DNA from: a virus
Reading direction: 5' to 3' (one strand)
Length of the DNA stretch: 21,564 nt
Virus record (IMG/VR): IMGVR_UViG_3300033991_000085
Span: 1-21,564 of that record
This document shows positions 6,221 through 11,718 of the stretch, one piece after another. A program made the position numbers and the translations under genes. The notes below the pieces were generated by a model. The model searched no databases. It saw only the letters and a program-made list of their open reading frames with translations, and was not told the origin of the DNA. The stretch's first letter is position 1, and every line of letters starts with the position of its first letter.

Positions 6221-6415
6221 ATGAGAAAAAGAATTGAAGTGTGTCTGCCTTGTTGTGGTAAAAAGATGATGATTGAATATATTGGTTCAGATTGTCCATT
6301 TTGTGATAAAAGAATTCATGATTTTGCAGAGAGGGAATTGCTTCTGACAAGACAAGATCATATTTGTGAATGTAAAACTAAGAGAATCTTAGCTAATAGT
6401 GATACAGAAGATTAA
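6221..6415 (+). CDS. Small zinc-ribbon-like protein
   Basis: This is a 64-residue protein with Cys clusters 'CLPCC' near the N-terminus, 'CPFC' in the middle and 'CEC' near the C-terminus, a pattern that suggests zinc binding. It is otherwise unrecognised. The ATG at 6221 is preceded by a purine-rich AAAGAGAGATG stretch, a modest SD. It lies between the structured element after the integrase and the attP-like repeats. Small Cys-rich proteins beside integrases are sometimes directionality or regulatory factors, but this one shows no DNA-binding helix that would support that. Confidence 0.7.
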   Translation: MRKRIEVCLPCCGKKMMIEYIGSDCPFCDKRIHDFAERELLLTRQDHICECKTKRILANSDTED

Positions 6416-6424
6416 AATTTATGG

Positions 6425-6587
6425 TCCGTGAATTTTCCGTGAATGAAATTTGAAGGGTTAAGTAATTGAAATCATTGAAGTTAGTGTCTGTAAACCCCGA
6501 TTATCTCATTCTAAGACACTTTTTTAACTTATTGATTTTGTTATTTGTTTAACTACTTTTTTTCATTTCCGTGAATATTCTGTGAAT
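6425..6587. other. Probable attP: paired arm-type repeats around a core
   Basis: TCCGTGAAT occurs at 6425-6433, 6436-6444 and 6568-6576, with a one-base variant TCTGTGAAT at 6579-6587. Each pair is spaced exactly 11 bases start to start, one helical turn. The two pairs flank about 120 bases that contain the inverted repeat AGTGTCT/AGACACT (6483-6489, 6514-6520). Paired arm sites flanking a core, next to int, are typical of tyrosine-integrase attP sites, for example in lambda and mycobacteriophage L5. The crossover sequence cannot be fixed without attB. Regulatory iterons are the main alternative. Confidence 0.6.
6483..6525 (+). terminator. Hairpin with T-run inside the attP-like region
   Basis: AGTGTCT (6483-6489) pairs with AGACACT (6514-6520) around a 24-base loop, followed by six T (6520-6525). 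It fits a weak intrinsic terminator ending the int transcript. The inverted repeat might instead be part of the recombination core. Confidence 0.4.
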
Positions 6588-6589
6588 AA

Positions 6590-6664
6590 AGAGGATTCGT
6601 CTAATGGTTAGGATTGGAGACCTTCAATCTCCAGACAGGGGTTCAATTCCCCTATCCTCTACCA
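6590..6664 (+). tRNA. tRNA-Glu (anticodon TTC)
   Basis: The acceptor AGAGGAT pairs with ATCCTCT, the discriminator is A, and CCA is encoded (6662-6664). The D arm is GTCTAATGGTTAGGAT. The anticodon stem GGAGA/TCTCC holds loop CCTTCAA, giving anticodon TTC (6623-6625). The T arm is AGGGG-TTCAATT-CCCCT. Base 33 is C instead of the near-universal T. The gene starts two bases after the last attP-like repeat. It reads GAA codons, abundant in this AT-rich genome. Confidence 0.93.
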
Positions 6665-6685
6665 AAAAGAAAGAAGGAAAGAAGA

Positions 6686-6958
6686 ATGTTATGTAATGCA
6701 ATAAGAAGAATTTGGGTTGAGTATTATGATGAGGATATTCCTGATTATGTTCATGAAGAAATGAAACTTCTTTGTGAAGATGTAGAAAGGCTGGAAGAAC
6801 AAATTAAGAGGTATGAATCACTTATTTTGAATGAAGAAGAAACAGAAGCTTTTCTAAAGAAGATAAAAGATGAGGAAAGTATTCCTATTGGTTTACTTCC
6901 TACACCTAAATTAGAAGAAGTATTAAGAAAATTAAAAGGAGAGTTGACCGAGGGGTAA
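6686..6958 (+). CDS. Small hypothetical coiled-coil protein, overlapping tRNA-Ser
   Basis: This is a 90-residue protein (MLCNAIRRIWVEYYDED...) that is mostly helical and charged. 'MKLLCEDVERLEEQIKRYES' gives heptad-like spacing, then 'LPTPKLEEVLRKLKGELTEG' ends it. No family is recognised. The start at 6686 follows the SD AAGGAAAG. A longer in-frame start at 6614 would begin inside tRNA-Glu and is unlikely. The last seven codons, with the stop, run into the 5' part of tRNA-Ser (6938), so the mRNA end and the tRNA share bases. Confidence 0.7.
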   Translation: MLCNAIRRIWVEYYDEDIPDYVHEEMKLLCEDVERLEEQIKRYESLILNEEETEAFLKKIKDEESIPIGLLPTPKLEEVLRKLKGELTEG

Positions 6959-7024
6959 GGTATCGGATTGCTAATCCGAAGTTAGCTGAAAGCTACATAG
7001 GTTCAAATCCTGTACTCTCCGCCA
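6938..7024 (+). tRNA. tRNA-Ser (anticodon GCT)
   Basis: The acceptor GGAGAGT pairs with ACTCTCC, followed by G and an encoded CCA. The anticodon stem TCGGA/TCCGA holds loop TTGCTAA, anticodon GCT (6970-6972). The long variable arm has stem TAGCT/AGCTA, diagnostic of serine. The T arm is ATAGG-TTCAAAT-CCTGT. It decodes AGC and AGT. Its first 21 bases overlap the end of the upstream coding frame. Confidence 0.96.
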
Positions 7025-7030
7025 AAAAAC

Positions 7031-7106
7031 GCCGGGGTAGTTTAACAGGTAAAATATCTGCTCTGTAAGCAGGGAGATGAGAGTTTGAATCTCTCCCCCG
7101 GCTCCA
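7031..7106 (+). tRNA. tRNA-Thr (anticodon TGT)
   Basis: The acceptor GCCGGGG pairs with CCCCGGC, the discriminator is T, and CCA is encoded (7104-7106). The anticodon stem TCTGC/GCAGG holds loop TCTGTAA with anticodon TGT (7064-7066). The T arm is GAGAG-TTTGAAT-CTCTC. Two positions are odd: base 33 is C rather than T, and base 56 in the T loop is T rather than C. It would read ACA codons, frequent here. The gene lies 6 bases after tRNA-Ser. Confidence 0.9.
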
Positions 7107-7111
7107 ATTAT

Positions 7112-7342
7112 ATGATTAGAATTACTTCATTTAGATACAGGAAAGATAAACCTAATTGGTATTTAGTAGAATGGAAATGCTGTGGTTTATTATGGCAATT
7201 AATAATAACCCCTGCATTTAAAAAGGAACGAGAGAATTGGAATCCTACATGTCCTATATGTGGGGAAAATACAAAAGGTGGAGATGAATATGAACGAAGA
7301 AGAGAAACATTTAACAAAAATACTAAACGAACCTTTTTATGA
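7112..7342 (+). CDS. Small Cys-containing hypothetical protein
   Basis: This is a 76-residue protein with 'KCCGLLW' and 'CPICGE', a possible zinc knuckle, and a very basic C-terminus. No family is recognised. The ATG at 7112 lies only 5 bases after the CCA of tRNA-Thr and has no SD. After tRNA 3' processing the mRNA would be nearly leaderless. A TTG at 7085 inside the tRNA is a less likely start. It overlaps the next gene by 53 bases, more than usual, so one of the two frames may be misassigned. Both look protein-like. Confidence 0.55.
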   Translation: MIRITSFRYRKDKPNWYLVEWKCCGLLWQLIITPAFKKERENWNPTCPICGENTKGGDEYERRRETFNKNTKRTFL

Positions 7343-7523
7343 TCCAACTATTATAAAAGATGAGTGGGAATGTATTGAGAAAGAAAGAAAAGATGTGTCT
7401 GTTATATGGGATACAGATTGGAAAATTAAGATAATGTTTCCTTTTCATAAATTTAAGGAAATCTGGAAGAATTTATCTAATTTTTTTAATAAATTTAAAA
7501 AAGGTGAGGAAGATGTTTACTAA
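7290..7523 (+). CDS. Small acidic hypothetical protein
   Basis: This is a 77-residue protein beginning MNEEEKHLTKILNEPFYD. It is acidic in the first half. The C-terminal half is amphipathic and aromatic ('IMFPFHKFKEIWKNLSNFFNKFKK'), perhaps a membrane-surface helix. The ATG at 7290 was chosen because the SD AAGGTGG ends 8 bases before it; the ATG at 7284 is too close. No family is recognised. It overlaps the next gene by 11 bases, suggesting coupled translation. Confidence 0.65.
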   Translation: MNEEEKHLTKILNEPFYDPTIIKDEWECIEKERKDVSVIWDTDWKIKIMFPFHKFKEIWKNLSNFFNKFKKGEEDVY

Positions 7524-7707
7524 AACAGCAGAAGAAAATAACTACACTTATTTTAAGTGTGATAGTTGTGGAAAGATAAAACATATGAAACAACGAGTTA
7601 TTAAGAAGGTAGCATTTACAAAAGTGACTTCAAAAAGTGAATACTCCCTTATTTTTAATGTTTATAATGTCCAATTATGTTTGGATTGTTTGAAAGAAGA
7701 AAAATAA
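7513..7707 (+). CDS. Four-cysteine zinc-ribbon protein
   Basis: This is a 64-residue protein with 'CDSCGK' near residue 16 and 'CLDCLK' near the C-terminus. That is two CxxC pairs about 40 residues apart, typical of a zinc ribbon. The middle is a basic beta region ('KQRVIKKVAFTKV'). A role in nucleic-acid or protein binding is likely in general terms, but nothing specific can be said. The SD AAAGGTGAGG overlaps the end of the previous gene. The ATG at 7513 is better placed for it than the GTG at 7504. Confidence 0.72.
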   Translation: MFTKTAEENNYTYFKCDSCGKIKHMKQRVIKKVAFTKVTSKSEYSLIFNVYNVQLCLDCLKEEK

Positions 7708-7728
7708 TTGATTAGGAGAGATGTAATT

Positions 7729-8094
7729 ATGGAAAAGCAAGAAAAGAAGAAGTTTGTAAAGAAACAGAGAGACCCTTTTTTAGCAAAAAGAGGGCAGTTA
7801 GTTCTCCCTTTTAGTGTTGTTTATGGGGCGTGTGATTTGGCAAAAGAAATCTTTGCCCAAGGAATGCTTGTGCTTCGTACATTCTTTGATCGTGATAAGA
7901 AGCAGATTAGTTATCTTGTTTGTTGTGACCTTTTTGATCCTGTCCCTTATGGGGAACCAATTCCTTTTTATCAGACAGTTATTAAGAATGGGAAACTCGA
8001 TGGATTTAAAAAAATGCCAAAGGGTTATAGTAAAGAAGATAATAATATTAATATTAATGTGAATACTGAAGCAGAAGTTGAGAAAGAGGAATAA
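7729..8094 (+). CDS. Phage protein of the 'FDPVPxG' family
   Basis: This is a 121-residue protein with a basic N-terminus, a beta-rich centre ('GMLVLRTFFDRDKKQISYLVCCDLFDPVPYGEPIP') and an Asn/Glu-rich tail. The central pattern resembles the proteins at 2793-3077 and 9170-9478, so a small paralogous family is likely. Function is unknown. The ATG at 7729 follows the SD TTAGGAGAG. It is separated from neighbours by short gaps in a run of small genes, probably one operon. Confidence 0.72.
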   Translation: MEKQEKKKFVKKQRDPFLAKRGQLVLPFSVVYGACDLAKEIFAQGMLVLRTFFDRDKKQISYLVCCDLFDPVPYGEPIPFYQTVIKNGKLDGFKKMPKGYSKEDNNININVNTEAEVEKEE

Positions 8095-8110
8095 GAAAGG
8101 ATAAACGTAT

Positions 8111-8440
8111 ATGGAAAAGGTTTATTTGATTATTGAAATAAAAAAAGGGCCAGAACATGTACTTCACTATTATGAAGTAGTCAAGGCTTCTATTTCATAT
8201 GATAAAATCTGTGAAGCTATTATAGAAGAGAGAGATAAATTGATTACATTTCATAATAAATATTATCAACATTATGATGGTAGTGATTTTGAATGTTTAT
8301 GTAATTTGAAAAGGTGGAGTGATAAGACTATAGCGGTTTATTCTTCATCAAATAATTGGAAAGATTGGGAATCTGAATGGCTTAAGTGTGGGGATTCTAC
8401 AGTTCCTTTTTTGACAGTTATTGAGGTAGAATTACTTTAA
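8111..8440 (+). CDS. Hypothetical small protein
   Basis: This is a 109-residue protein (MEKVYLIIEIKKGPEHVLHY...) with a beta-strand start, a Tyr-rich helical centre ('IIEERDKLITFHNKYYQHY') and a Trp-containing segment ('NWKDWESEWLKCGD'). No family is recognised. A weak SD AGAAAGGATAA precedes the ATG. Its stop shares an A with the next start (TAATG), implying translational coupling. The first strand resembles the starts of the next two proteins, so related folds are possible but unproven. Confidence 0.7.
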   Translation: MEKVYLIIEIKKGPEHVLHYYEVVKASISYDKICEAIIEERDKLITFHNKYYQHYDGSDFECLCNLKRWSDKTIAVYSSSNNWKDWESEWLKCGDSTVPFLTVIEVELL

Positions 8441-8652
8441 TGAAAGTATATCATGTTGTTAGATATAATCTTTTTACAAAAGAAAAAACTATATTAACAA
8501 CTAAAAATACGTCATATGAAGCTAGAAAATATCTCTTGGAGAATTCAGAAGGGATGTTTTCTCTTTATATTGAAGAAGAAGAAGTTCCTGATGCTCCAAG
8601 AGATTTTTATGTTGAATGTCATGAGAGGATGCATTGGAGAAGTGGAAGCTAA
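8440..8652 (+). CDS. Hypothetical small protein, possible partner of the next gene
   Basis: This is a 70-residue protein, MKVYHVVRYNLFTKEKTIL..., with a beta strand, an amphipathic helix ('SYEARKYLLENSEG') and an acidic loop. The layout (strand with aromatic, 'T/KEE' helix, strand) resembles the C-terminal half of the following protein. No function is known. The ATG overlaps the previous stop (TAATG). The end overlaps the next frame by about 30 bases. Confidence 0.68.
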   Translation: MKVYHVVRYNLFTKEKTILTTKNTSYEARKYLLENSEGMFSLYIEEEEVPDAPRDFYVECHERMHWRSGS

Positions 8653-8896
8653 TTTTGAGCCTATATTTGATGCAGAAGTAGAGGAACTTTCTTATGAAAG
8701 AATGGAAGAATGTCCTATGGAACAAATATATTACATAGCAATATTTAGATGGAAGGAATCAAACTATTGGCATGTTCATGGTGTTCTTTTTGATACTAAA
8801 GAAGAATTACTTAAAGCTATGAGAAGAATTGATAATCTTGCAGATGTGAAAATAATATTGGTTTCCCTTCCTATAATTTTAAATAATCTTATTTAG
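8621..8896 (+). CDS. Hypothetical small protein, start uncertain
   Basis: From the ATG at 8621 the protein has 91 residues: an acidic leader ('EPIFDAEVEELSYERMEECP'), then 'YYIAIFRWKESNYWHVHGVLFDTKEELLKAMRRID' and a hydrophobic end. The second part resembles the fold pattern of the previous gene. No clear SD fits any start. ATG 8609, ATG 8621, GTG 8642 and ATG 8717 (after GGAAGAA) are all possible. The acidic leader reads as real protein, which favours an early start. Function is not recognised. Confidence 0.58.
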   Translation: MRGCIGEVEANFEPIFDAEVEELSYERMEECPMEQIYYIAIFRWKESNYWHVHGVLFDTKEELLKAMRRIDNLADVKIILVSLPIILNNLI

Positions 8897-8907
8897 GAGA
8901 TGAATAT

Positions 8908-9180
8908 ATGAAGAAAATGAAGAAAATTATAATTGTGTTTTTATCTTATCTTATTTCTACTTTTATTTTTTTTGTTTGTTTGCCTTTTGTGCTTGTTGGT
9001 ATGCTTAGTGGTTTCGTTCTTTTGTTGATTGGTCTTGGTTTTACTTTGACAAAAAATTTGTTTGAGATAGTAGGCGAAATGATAAAAGAGGAAAGTAAAA
9101 TGAAAAGAATAAAGATAGGTAGTCAGAAAGATGCAAAAAATGTTGTTTATATGAGGAAGAGGGGGACCGATGGCAAATAA
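8908..9180 (+). CDS. Small membrane protein with two hydrophobic segments
   Basis: This is a 90-residue protein. After a basic start (MKKMKK) come two hydrophobic stretches, about residues 7-30 and 31-50, separated by a Gly-containing turn ('VGMLSG'). A charged cytoplasmic-type tail follows. Size and layout allow a holin-like hairpin or an exclusion-type protein, but no family is recognised. The SD TTAGGAGATG precedes the ATG at 8908. It overlaps the next gene by 11 bases. Confidence 0.7.
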   Translation: MKKMKKIIIVFLSYLISTFIFFVCLPFVLVGMLSGFVLLLIGLGFTLTKNLFEIVGEMIKEESKMKRIKIGSQKDAKNVVYMRKRGTDGK

Positions 9181-9478
9181 TATTAATAAGAATGGAAAGA
9201 ATGGAAAGAATGGGAAGAAGAAAAAAGCAATTAAAATAATGAGAAGGGTTTTTGTTACTTTGAATGCTGAAGTTGTTTCTTTTATGTTGAAGGCAAATGA
9301 GATTCTTAAAGTTGTGGATGGTATTCCAAATGATGCAAAATATATTGGATGCTGGCATGATTTTAGAAAAGATACCCTTAATTTTTGTTTTGAGCATCCT
9401 TCTTTTGATCCTATTCCTGAAGGTAACTTAATCCCACAAAAAGAAATAAAAATAAAACATTATATTAATAATAAGTGA
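9170..9478 (+). CDS. Phage protein of the 'FDPIPxG' family with NGK repeat
   Basis: This is a 102-residue protein. Near the N-terminus a 9-bp unit repeated three times (9191-9217, third copy with one change) encodes NGK-NGK-NGK, a flexible linker. The body, 'GIPNDAKYIGCWHDF' and 'CFEHPSFDPIPEGNLIP', follows a pattern seen in many small phage proteins and resembles the genes at 2793 and 7729. Function is unknown. The SD AAGAGGGGGA lies in the end of the previous gene. The slipping repeat could vary in length between isolates. Confidence 0.73.
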   Translation: MANNINKNGKNGKNGKKKKAIKIMRRVFVTLNAEVVSFMLKANEILKVVDGIPNDAKYIGCWHDFRKDTLNFCFEHPSFDPIPEGNLIPQKEIKIKHYINNK

Positions 9479-9486
9479 GGGTTTTT

Positions 9487-9657
9487 ATGGATATTACATC
9501 TTTTTTAAATTGGTTTGAGGTTGGTTCAAGTGTTTTTTCACTTGTTTGGAAGATAGGAGTGAGTGTTGTTGCTTTATTTGGTGTTTGGTATCTTTATAAA
9601 AATTATGGAGACATGTTTAAAAAGTTTTGGGATTTTATTGTGTCTCTAAAGAAATGA
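9487..9657 (+). CDS. Tiny single-pass membrane protein
   Basis: This is a 56-residue protein (MDITSFLNWFEVGSSVFSLV...) with one strong membrane span, about residues 17-40, and an amphipathic aromatic tail ('YGDMFKKFWDFIVSLKK'). The SD GTGAGGG ends 5 bases before the ATG at 9487. It resembles the protein at 9798 in layout: short amphipathic start, one span, aromatic C-terminal helix. Function is unknown; holin-related or host-membrane roles are guesses. Confidence 0.62.
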   Translation: MDITSFLNWFEVGSSVFSLVWKIGVSVVALFGVWYLYKNYGDMFKKFWDFIVSLKK

Positions 9658-9663
9658 AGTATT

Positions 9664-9810
9664 ATGTTAATAATAGATAAAATTAAGAATTTAATTAAGT
9701 GTGTTGGTGATTCTCTTTTAATAGTTTTTTCCCTTCCGTGGGTAGTGTATATAGTTTTTTTGGTATTATTAATTTTCATGGTTAAAGGAAAGAAAGTATG
9801 GATTGGGTAA
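9664..9810 (+). CDS. Tiny single-pass membrane protein
   Basis: This is a 48-residue frame, MLIIDKIKNLIKCVGDSLLI..., with a hydrophobic span about residues 18-39 ('IVFSLPWVVYIVFLVLLIF') and a basic end (KGKKVWIG). It lies 6 bases after the previous stop and overlaps the next gene by 13 bases. The SD is weak (AAATGAAG). Belonging to a run of similar tiny membrane genes supports it being real. Function is unknown. Confidence 0.5.
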   Translation: MLIIDKIKNLIKCVGDSLLIVFSLPWVVYIVFLVLLIFMVKGKKVWIG

Positions 9811-9956
9811 AAATATCAGCTATTTTAAATCTAATAAAATTTGTTTTCTTTCTTATTTTTCTTGGTGTAGTTATCTACTTTGTTTTTCAACATTCAGAGA
9901 TCGTTTTTGGAATGTTTAAAGGTTTTAAGTCATTTTTTACTTTTTTTGATTTATGA
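9798..9956 (+). CDS. Tiny single-pass membrane protein
   Basis: This is a 52-residue frame, MDWVKISAILNLIKFVFFLI..., with one span about residues 11-30 and an aromatic tail ('FGMFKGFKSFFTFFDL'). The SD AAAGGAAAG lies before the ATG at 9798, inside the end of the previous frame. It is similar in layout to the protein at 9487. Function is unknown. Confidence 0.55.
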   Translation: MDWVKISAILNLIKFVFFLIFLGVVIYFVFQHSEIVFGMFKGFKSFFTFFDL

Positions 9957-9973
9957 TTTTAAATAAAGGGATA

Positions 9974-10348
9974 ATGGGAAATAAAATAGTGATTAAGAAT
10001 AATAAAAAAAGAAAACAAAAATTATGTCTTGAATGTCAAAATTGTTGTAAATATTTGCATTTTATTCTTCCACCTAATACAGAAAGAACATTGATTATAT
10101 ATTATAAGGAACGTGGTCTTATTGTTGAGGAAATTGAGGAAGGACCATGGCAGGGTTATTATATACTTGAACTCTATATTCCTTGTGTTCATTTAACTGA
10201 AGATGGGTGTAATATTTATGATAATCGTCCAAGATATTGTCGGGAATATGATGGGTTGAATGATATAGCAATGAGAAAAAAATGCATGTGGATATTATTG
10301 GAGGAAAAAGAAGATGGAATTGAGCGAAGGGATGAAGAGAAAACTTAG
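9974..10348 (+). CDS. YkgJ-family cysteine-cluster protein
   Basis: This is a 124-residue protein with 'CLECQNCC' (Cys18, 21, 24, 25) and then 'CVHLTEDGCNIYDNRPRYCREYD' (Cys71, 79, 89), plus Cys104. This is the signature of the YkgJ/UPF0153 family (zinc- or iron-binding Cys cluster, RPxxC box). These proteins are widespread in bacteria and also occur in phages; the reaction is not established. The ATG at 9974 was chosen for the SD AAAGGGA. An ATG at 9953 overlaps the previous stop but lacks an SD. The end overlaps the next gene. Confidence 0.88.
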   Translation: MGNKIVIKNNKKRKQKLCLECQNCCKYLHFILPPNTERTLIIYYKERGLIVEEIEEGPWQGYYILELYIPCVHLTEDGCNIYDNRPRYCREYDGLNDIAMRKKCMWILLEEKEDGIERRDEEKT

Positions 10349-10511
10349 AAAGAAATATGGTGAGGAAGCTGAGTTTACAGTAGTTAAACCAGATAGTGTT
10401 ACTATTACATTTACATCAAAAAATTTAGATGAAGTATGTAAAGAGATGATAAAATTTATTTTTAATTACAAATGGAATAAACTAGAAAAATGGTTAATTA
10501 CACATTTTTAA
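10314..10511 (+). CDS. Hypothetical small protein
   Basis: This is a 65-residue protein: basic helix (MELSEGMKRKLRKKYGEE), a beta segment ('FTVVKPDSVTITFTSK'), then a helix with Lys and Trp. No family is recognised. The SD GGAGGAAAAAG sits in the previous gene, which it overlaps by 35 bases. Confidence 0.65.
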   Translation: MELSEGMKRKLRKKYGEEAEFTVVKPDSVTITFTSKNLDEVCKEMIKFIFNYKWNKLEKWLITHF

Positions 10512-10521
10512 GGAGATAAGA

Positions 10522-10674
10522 ATGGCTATACCTGTGTTGCCTATAATGGGATTGGTTGTACTTATTGCTATATTTTGTCAAGCTGCATTTCCTACTGAGG
10601 ATAATAAGTCAATTAAAAAAGAAAAACAAAAAAATGAACATCAAATAGAGAAGGATGGAGAAGAAAGGGAATGA
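10522..10674 (+). CDS. Tiny membrane-anchored protein before the papain-like protease
   Basis: This is a 50-residue frame, MAIPVLPIMGLVVLIAIFCQ..., with one N-terminal hydrophobic span and a highly charged tail (EDNKSIKKEKQKNEHQIEKD). A strong SD AAGGAGATAAGA precedes the ATG. The stop overlaps the next start (ATGA at 10671), so it is coupled to the papain-like protease gene. 'AIFC' is a poor lipobox, so a lipoprotein is possible but unlikely. It might anchor or accompany the protease; this is inference from position only. Confidence 0.65.
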   Translation: MAIPVLPIMGLVVLIAIFCQAAFPTEDNKSIKKEKQKNEHQIEKDGEERE

Positions 10675-11522
10675 GAAAACGAACTGTTTGTAATAAAGGG
10701 ATGGGTTGGATACGAGAATACCCAAGTATAAAGGATTATACGGTTGATTATAAGAAATCTTTTCAGTTAGTTGGTAAAAACAAGGAATCAGACAGAATTG
10801 ATTTACGTCATTATTGTTCTTCTGTAGATCATCAAGATGTAACACAATCATGTACAGCACATGCAGCTTCAGGGTTGATTGAATATTGGCAGAACAAAAA
10901 TAAAAAGAAAAGTATTCATCCTTCAAGACTTTTTATTTATAAAGTATCACGAAGTCTAGCGGGGATTGAAGGTGATAATGGAAGTTATCTTAGATCAACA
11001 GCACAAGCTTTAGTGTTGTTTGGTGCTCCTCCAGAGGAATACTATCCTTTTATTCCAGAAAAAATAGATGATGAGCCTAGTTCTTTTGTTTATGCTCTTG
11101 CTCAGAATTACCAATCAACAGTATATTATAGATTGGATTCTTTATTTGTATCAGGGGAAAATTTGTTAACACAGATTAAGATTCAATTATCAAATGAAGT
11201 TCCATGTATGTTTGGGTTTAGTGTGTATAGCGGAATTGAGTATGTTGGTAGTTCAGGTTTAATCCCTTTTCCAAGAGATACTGAAGCTTTCTGTGGTGGT
11301 CATGCTGTTTTAGCAGTTGGTTATGATAATGAGAAAAATGCAATATTAATTAAAAATTCATGGGGAAGAGATTGGGGATGTGAAGGATATGGTTGGTTGC
11401 CTTATGATTATGTTCTTCATGGTTTGACCGCAGATTGGTGGTGTATTACTAACAATGAATGGGTAGATTTAGATAAGTTCGCTCTTATTAATTTTTCAAA
11501 TAAAGGAGAAGTAATTGTTTAA
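10671..11522 (+). CDS. Papain-family (C1) cysteine protease
   Basis: This is a 283-residue C1 peptidase. The catalytic Cys61 is in 'DVTQSCTAHAAS', with Gln55 in the oxyanion position six residues before it. His211 is in 'CGGHAVLAVGYD', and Asn229 is in 'IKNSWGRDWGCEGYGW', the classic NSWG box. All key residues are present, so it should be active. There is no signal peptide and almost no propeptide (about 40 residues before the catalytic domain), so it is probably made active in the cytoplasm or carried in the virion. It is coupled by ATGA to a tiny membrane protein and lies ahead of exported FN3-like proteins. C1 proteases are uncommon in tailed phages. A role in virion processing, host takeover or lysis cannot be separated. 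Confidence 0.92.
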   Translation: MRKRTVCNKGMGWIREYPSIKDYTVDYKKSFQLVGKNKESDRIDLRHYCSSVDHQDVTQSCTAHAASGLIEYWQNKNKKKSIHPSRLFIYKVSRSLAGIEGDNGSYLRSTAQALVLFGAPPEEYYPFIPEKIDDEPSSFVYALAQNYQSTVYYRLDSLFVSGENLLTQIKIQLSNEVPCMFGFSVYSGIEYVGSSGLIPFPRDTEAFCGGHAVLAVGYDNEKNAILIKNSWGRDWGCEGYGWLPYDYVLHGLTADWWCITNNEWVDLDKFALINFSNKGEVIV

Positions 11523-11718
11523 TATGGGGTCAATTAAAGCAGGTTGGATTAGAAGCAGCAAAGATGTTCCAGTTGATGAAATCAAGGAAAGAAAAATTTC
11601 AGCTATAACAACAATTAAATGGGAAGATGGTTTAGTAAAATATATAATTGAAGCAGAAACATTTGATGGAATTGTAGAAGAGATGAGGAGAATAATTAAT
11701 GAACATAGCTCTGAATAG
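11515..11718 (+). CDS. Hypothetical small protein, TTG start
   Basis: This is a 67-residue protein with a Trp/Arg N-terminus, 'ISAITTIKWEDGLVKYIIEAETFDGIVEEM' and a helical end. No family is recognised. The start was set at TTG 11515 because the SD AAAGGAG (11502-11508) is exactly 6 bases upstream; the ATG at 11524 is 15 bases away. The start overlaps the protease stop, and the end overlaps the next gene by 20 bases. Confidence 0.65.
   Translation: MFNMGSIKAGWIRSSKDVPVDEIKERKISAITTIKWEDGLVKYIIEAETFDGIVEEMRRIINEHSSE

Noticed and set aside
6590-6664. tRNA-Glu as a duplicated attB tRNA
   Set aside because: No second copy or partial tRNA is seen in the window, so use as an attachment target cannot be supported.
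6614-6685. Longer N-terminus for the 6686 gene
   Set aside because: It would translate the 3' part of tRNA-Glu and lacks an SD.
9041-9397. Long - strand frame opposite small genes
   Set aside because: It is antisense to two genes with SDs and has a composition typical of shadow frames. The same applies to other - strand frames, except 15689-16222.
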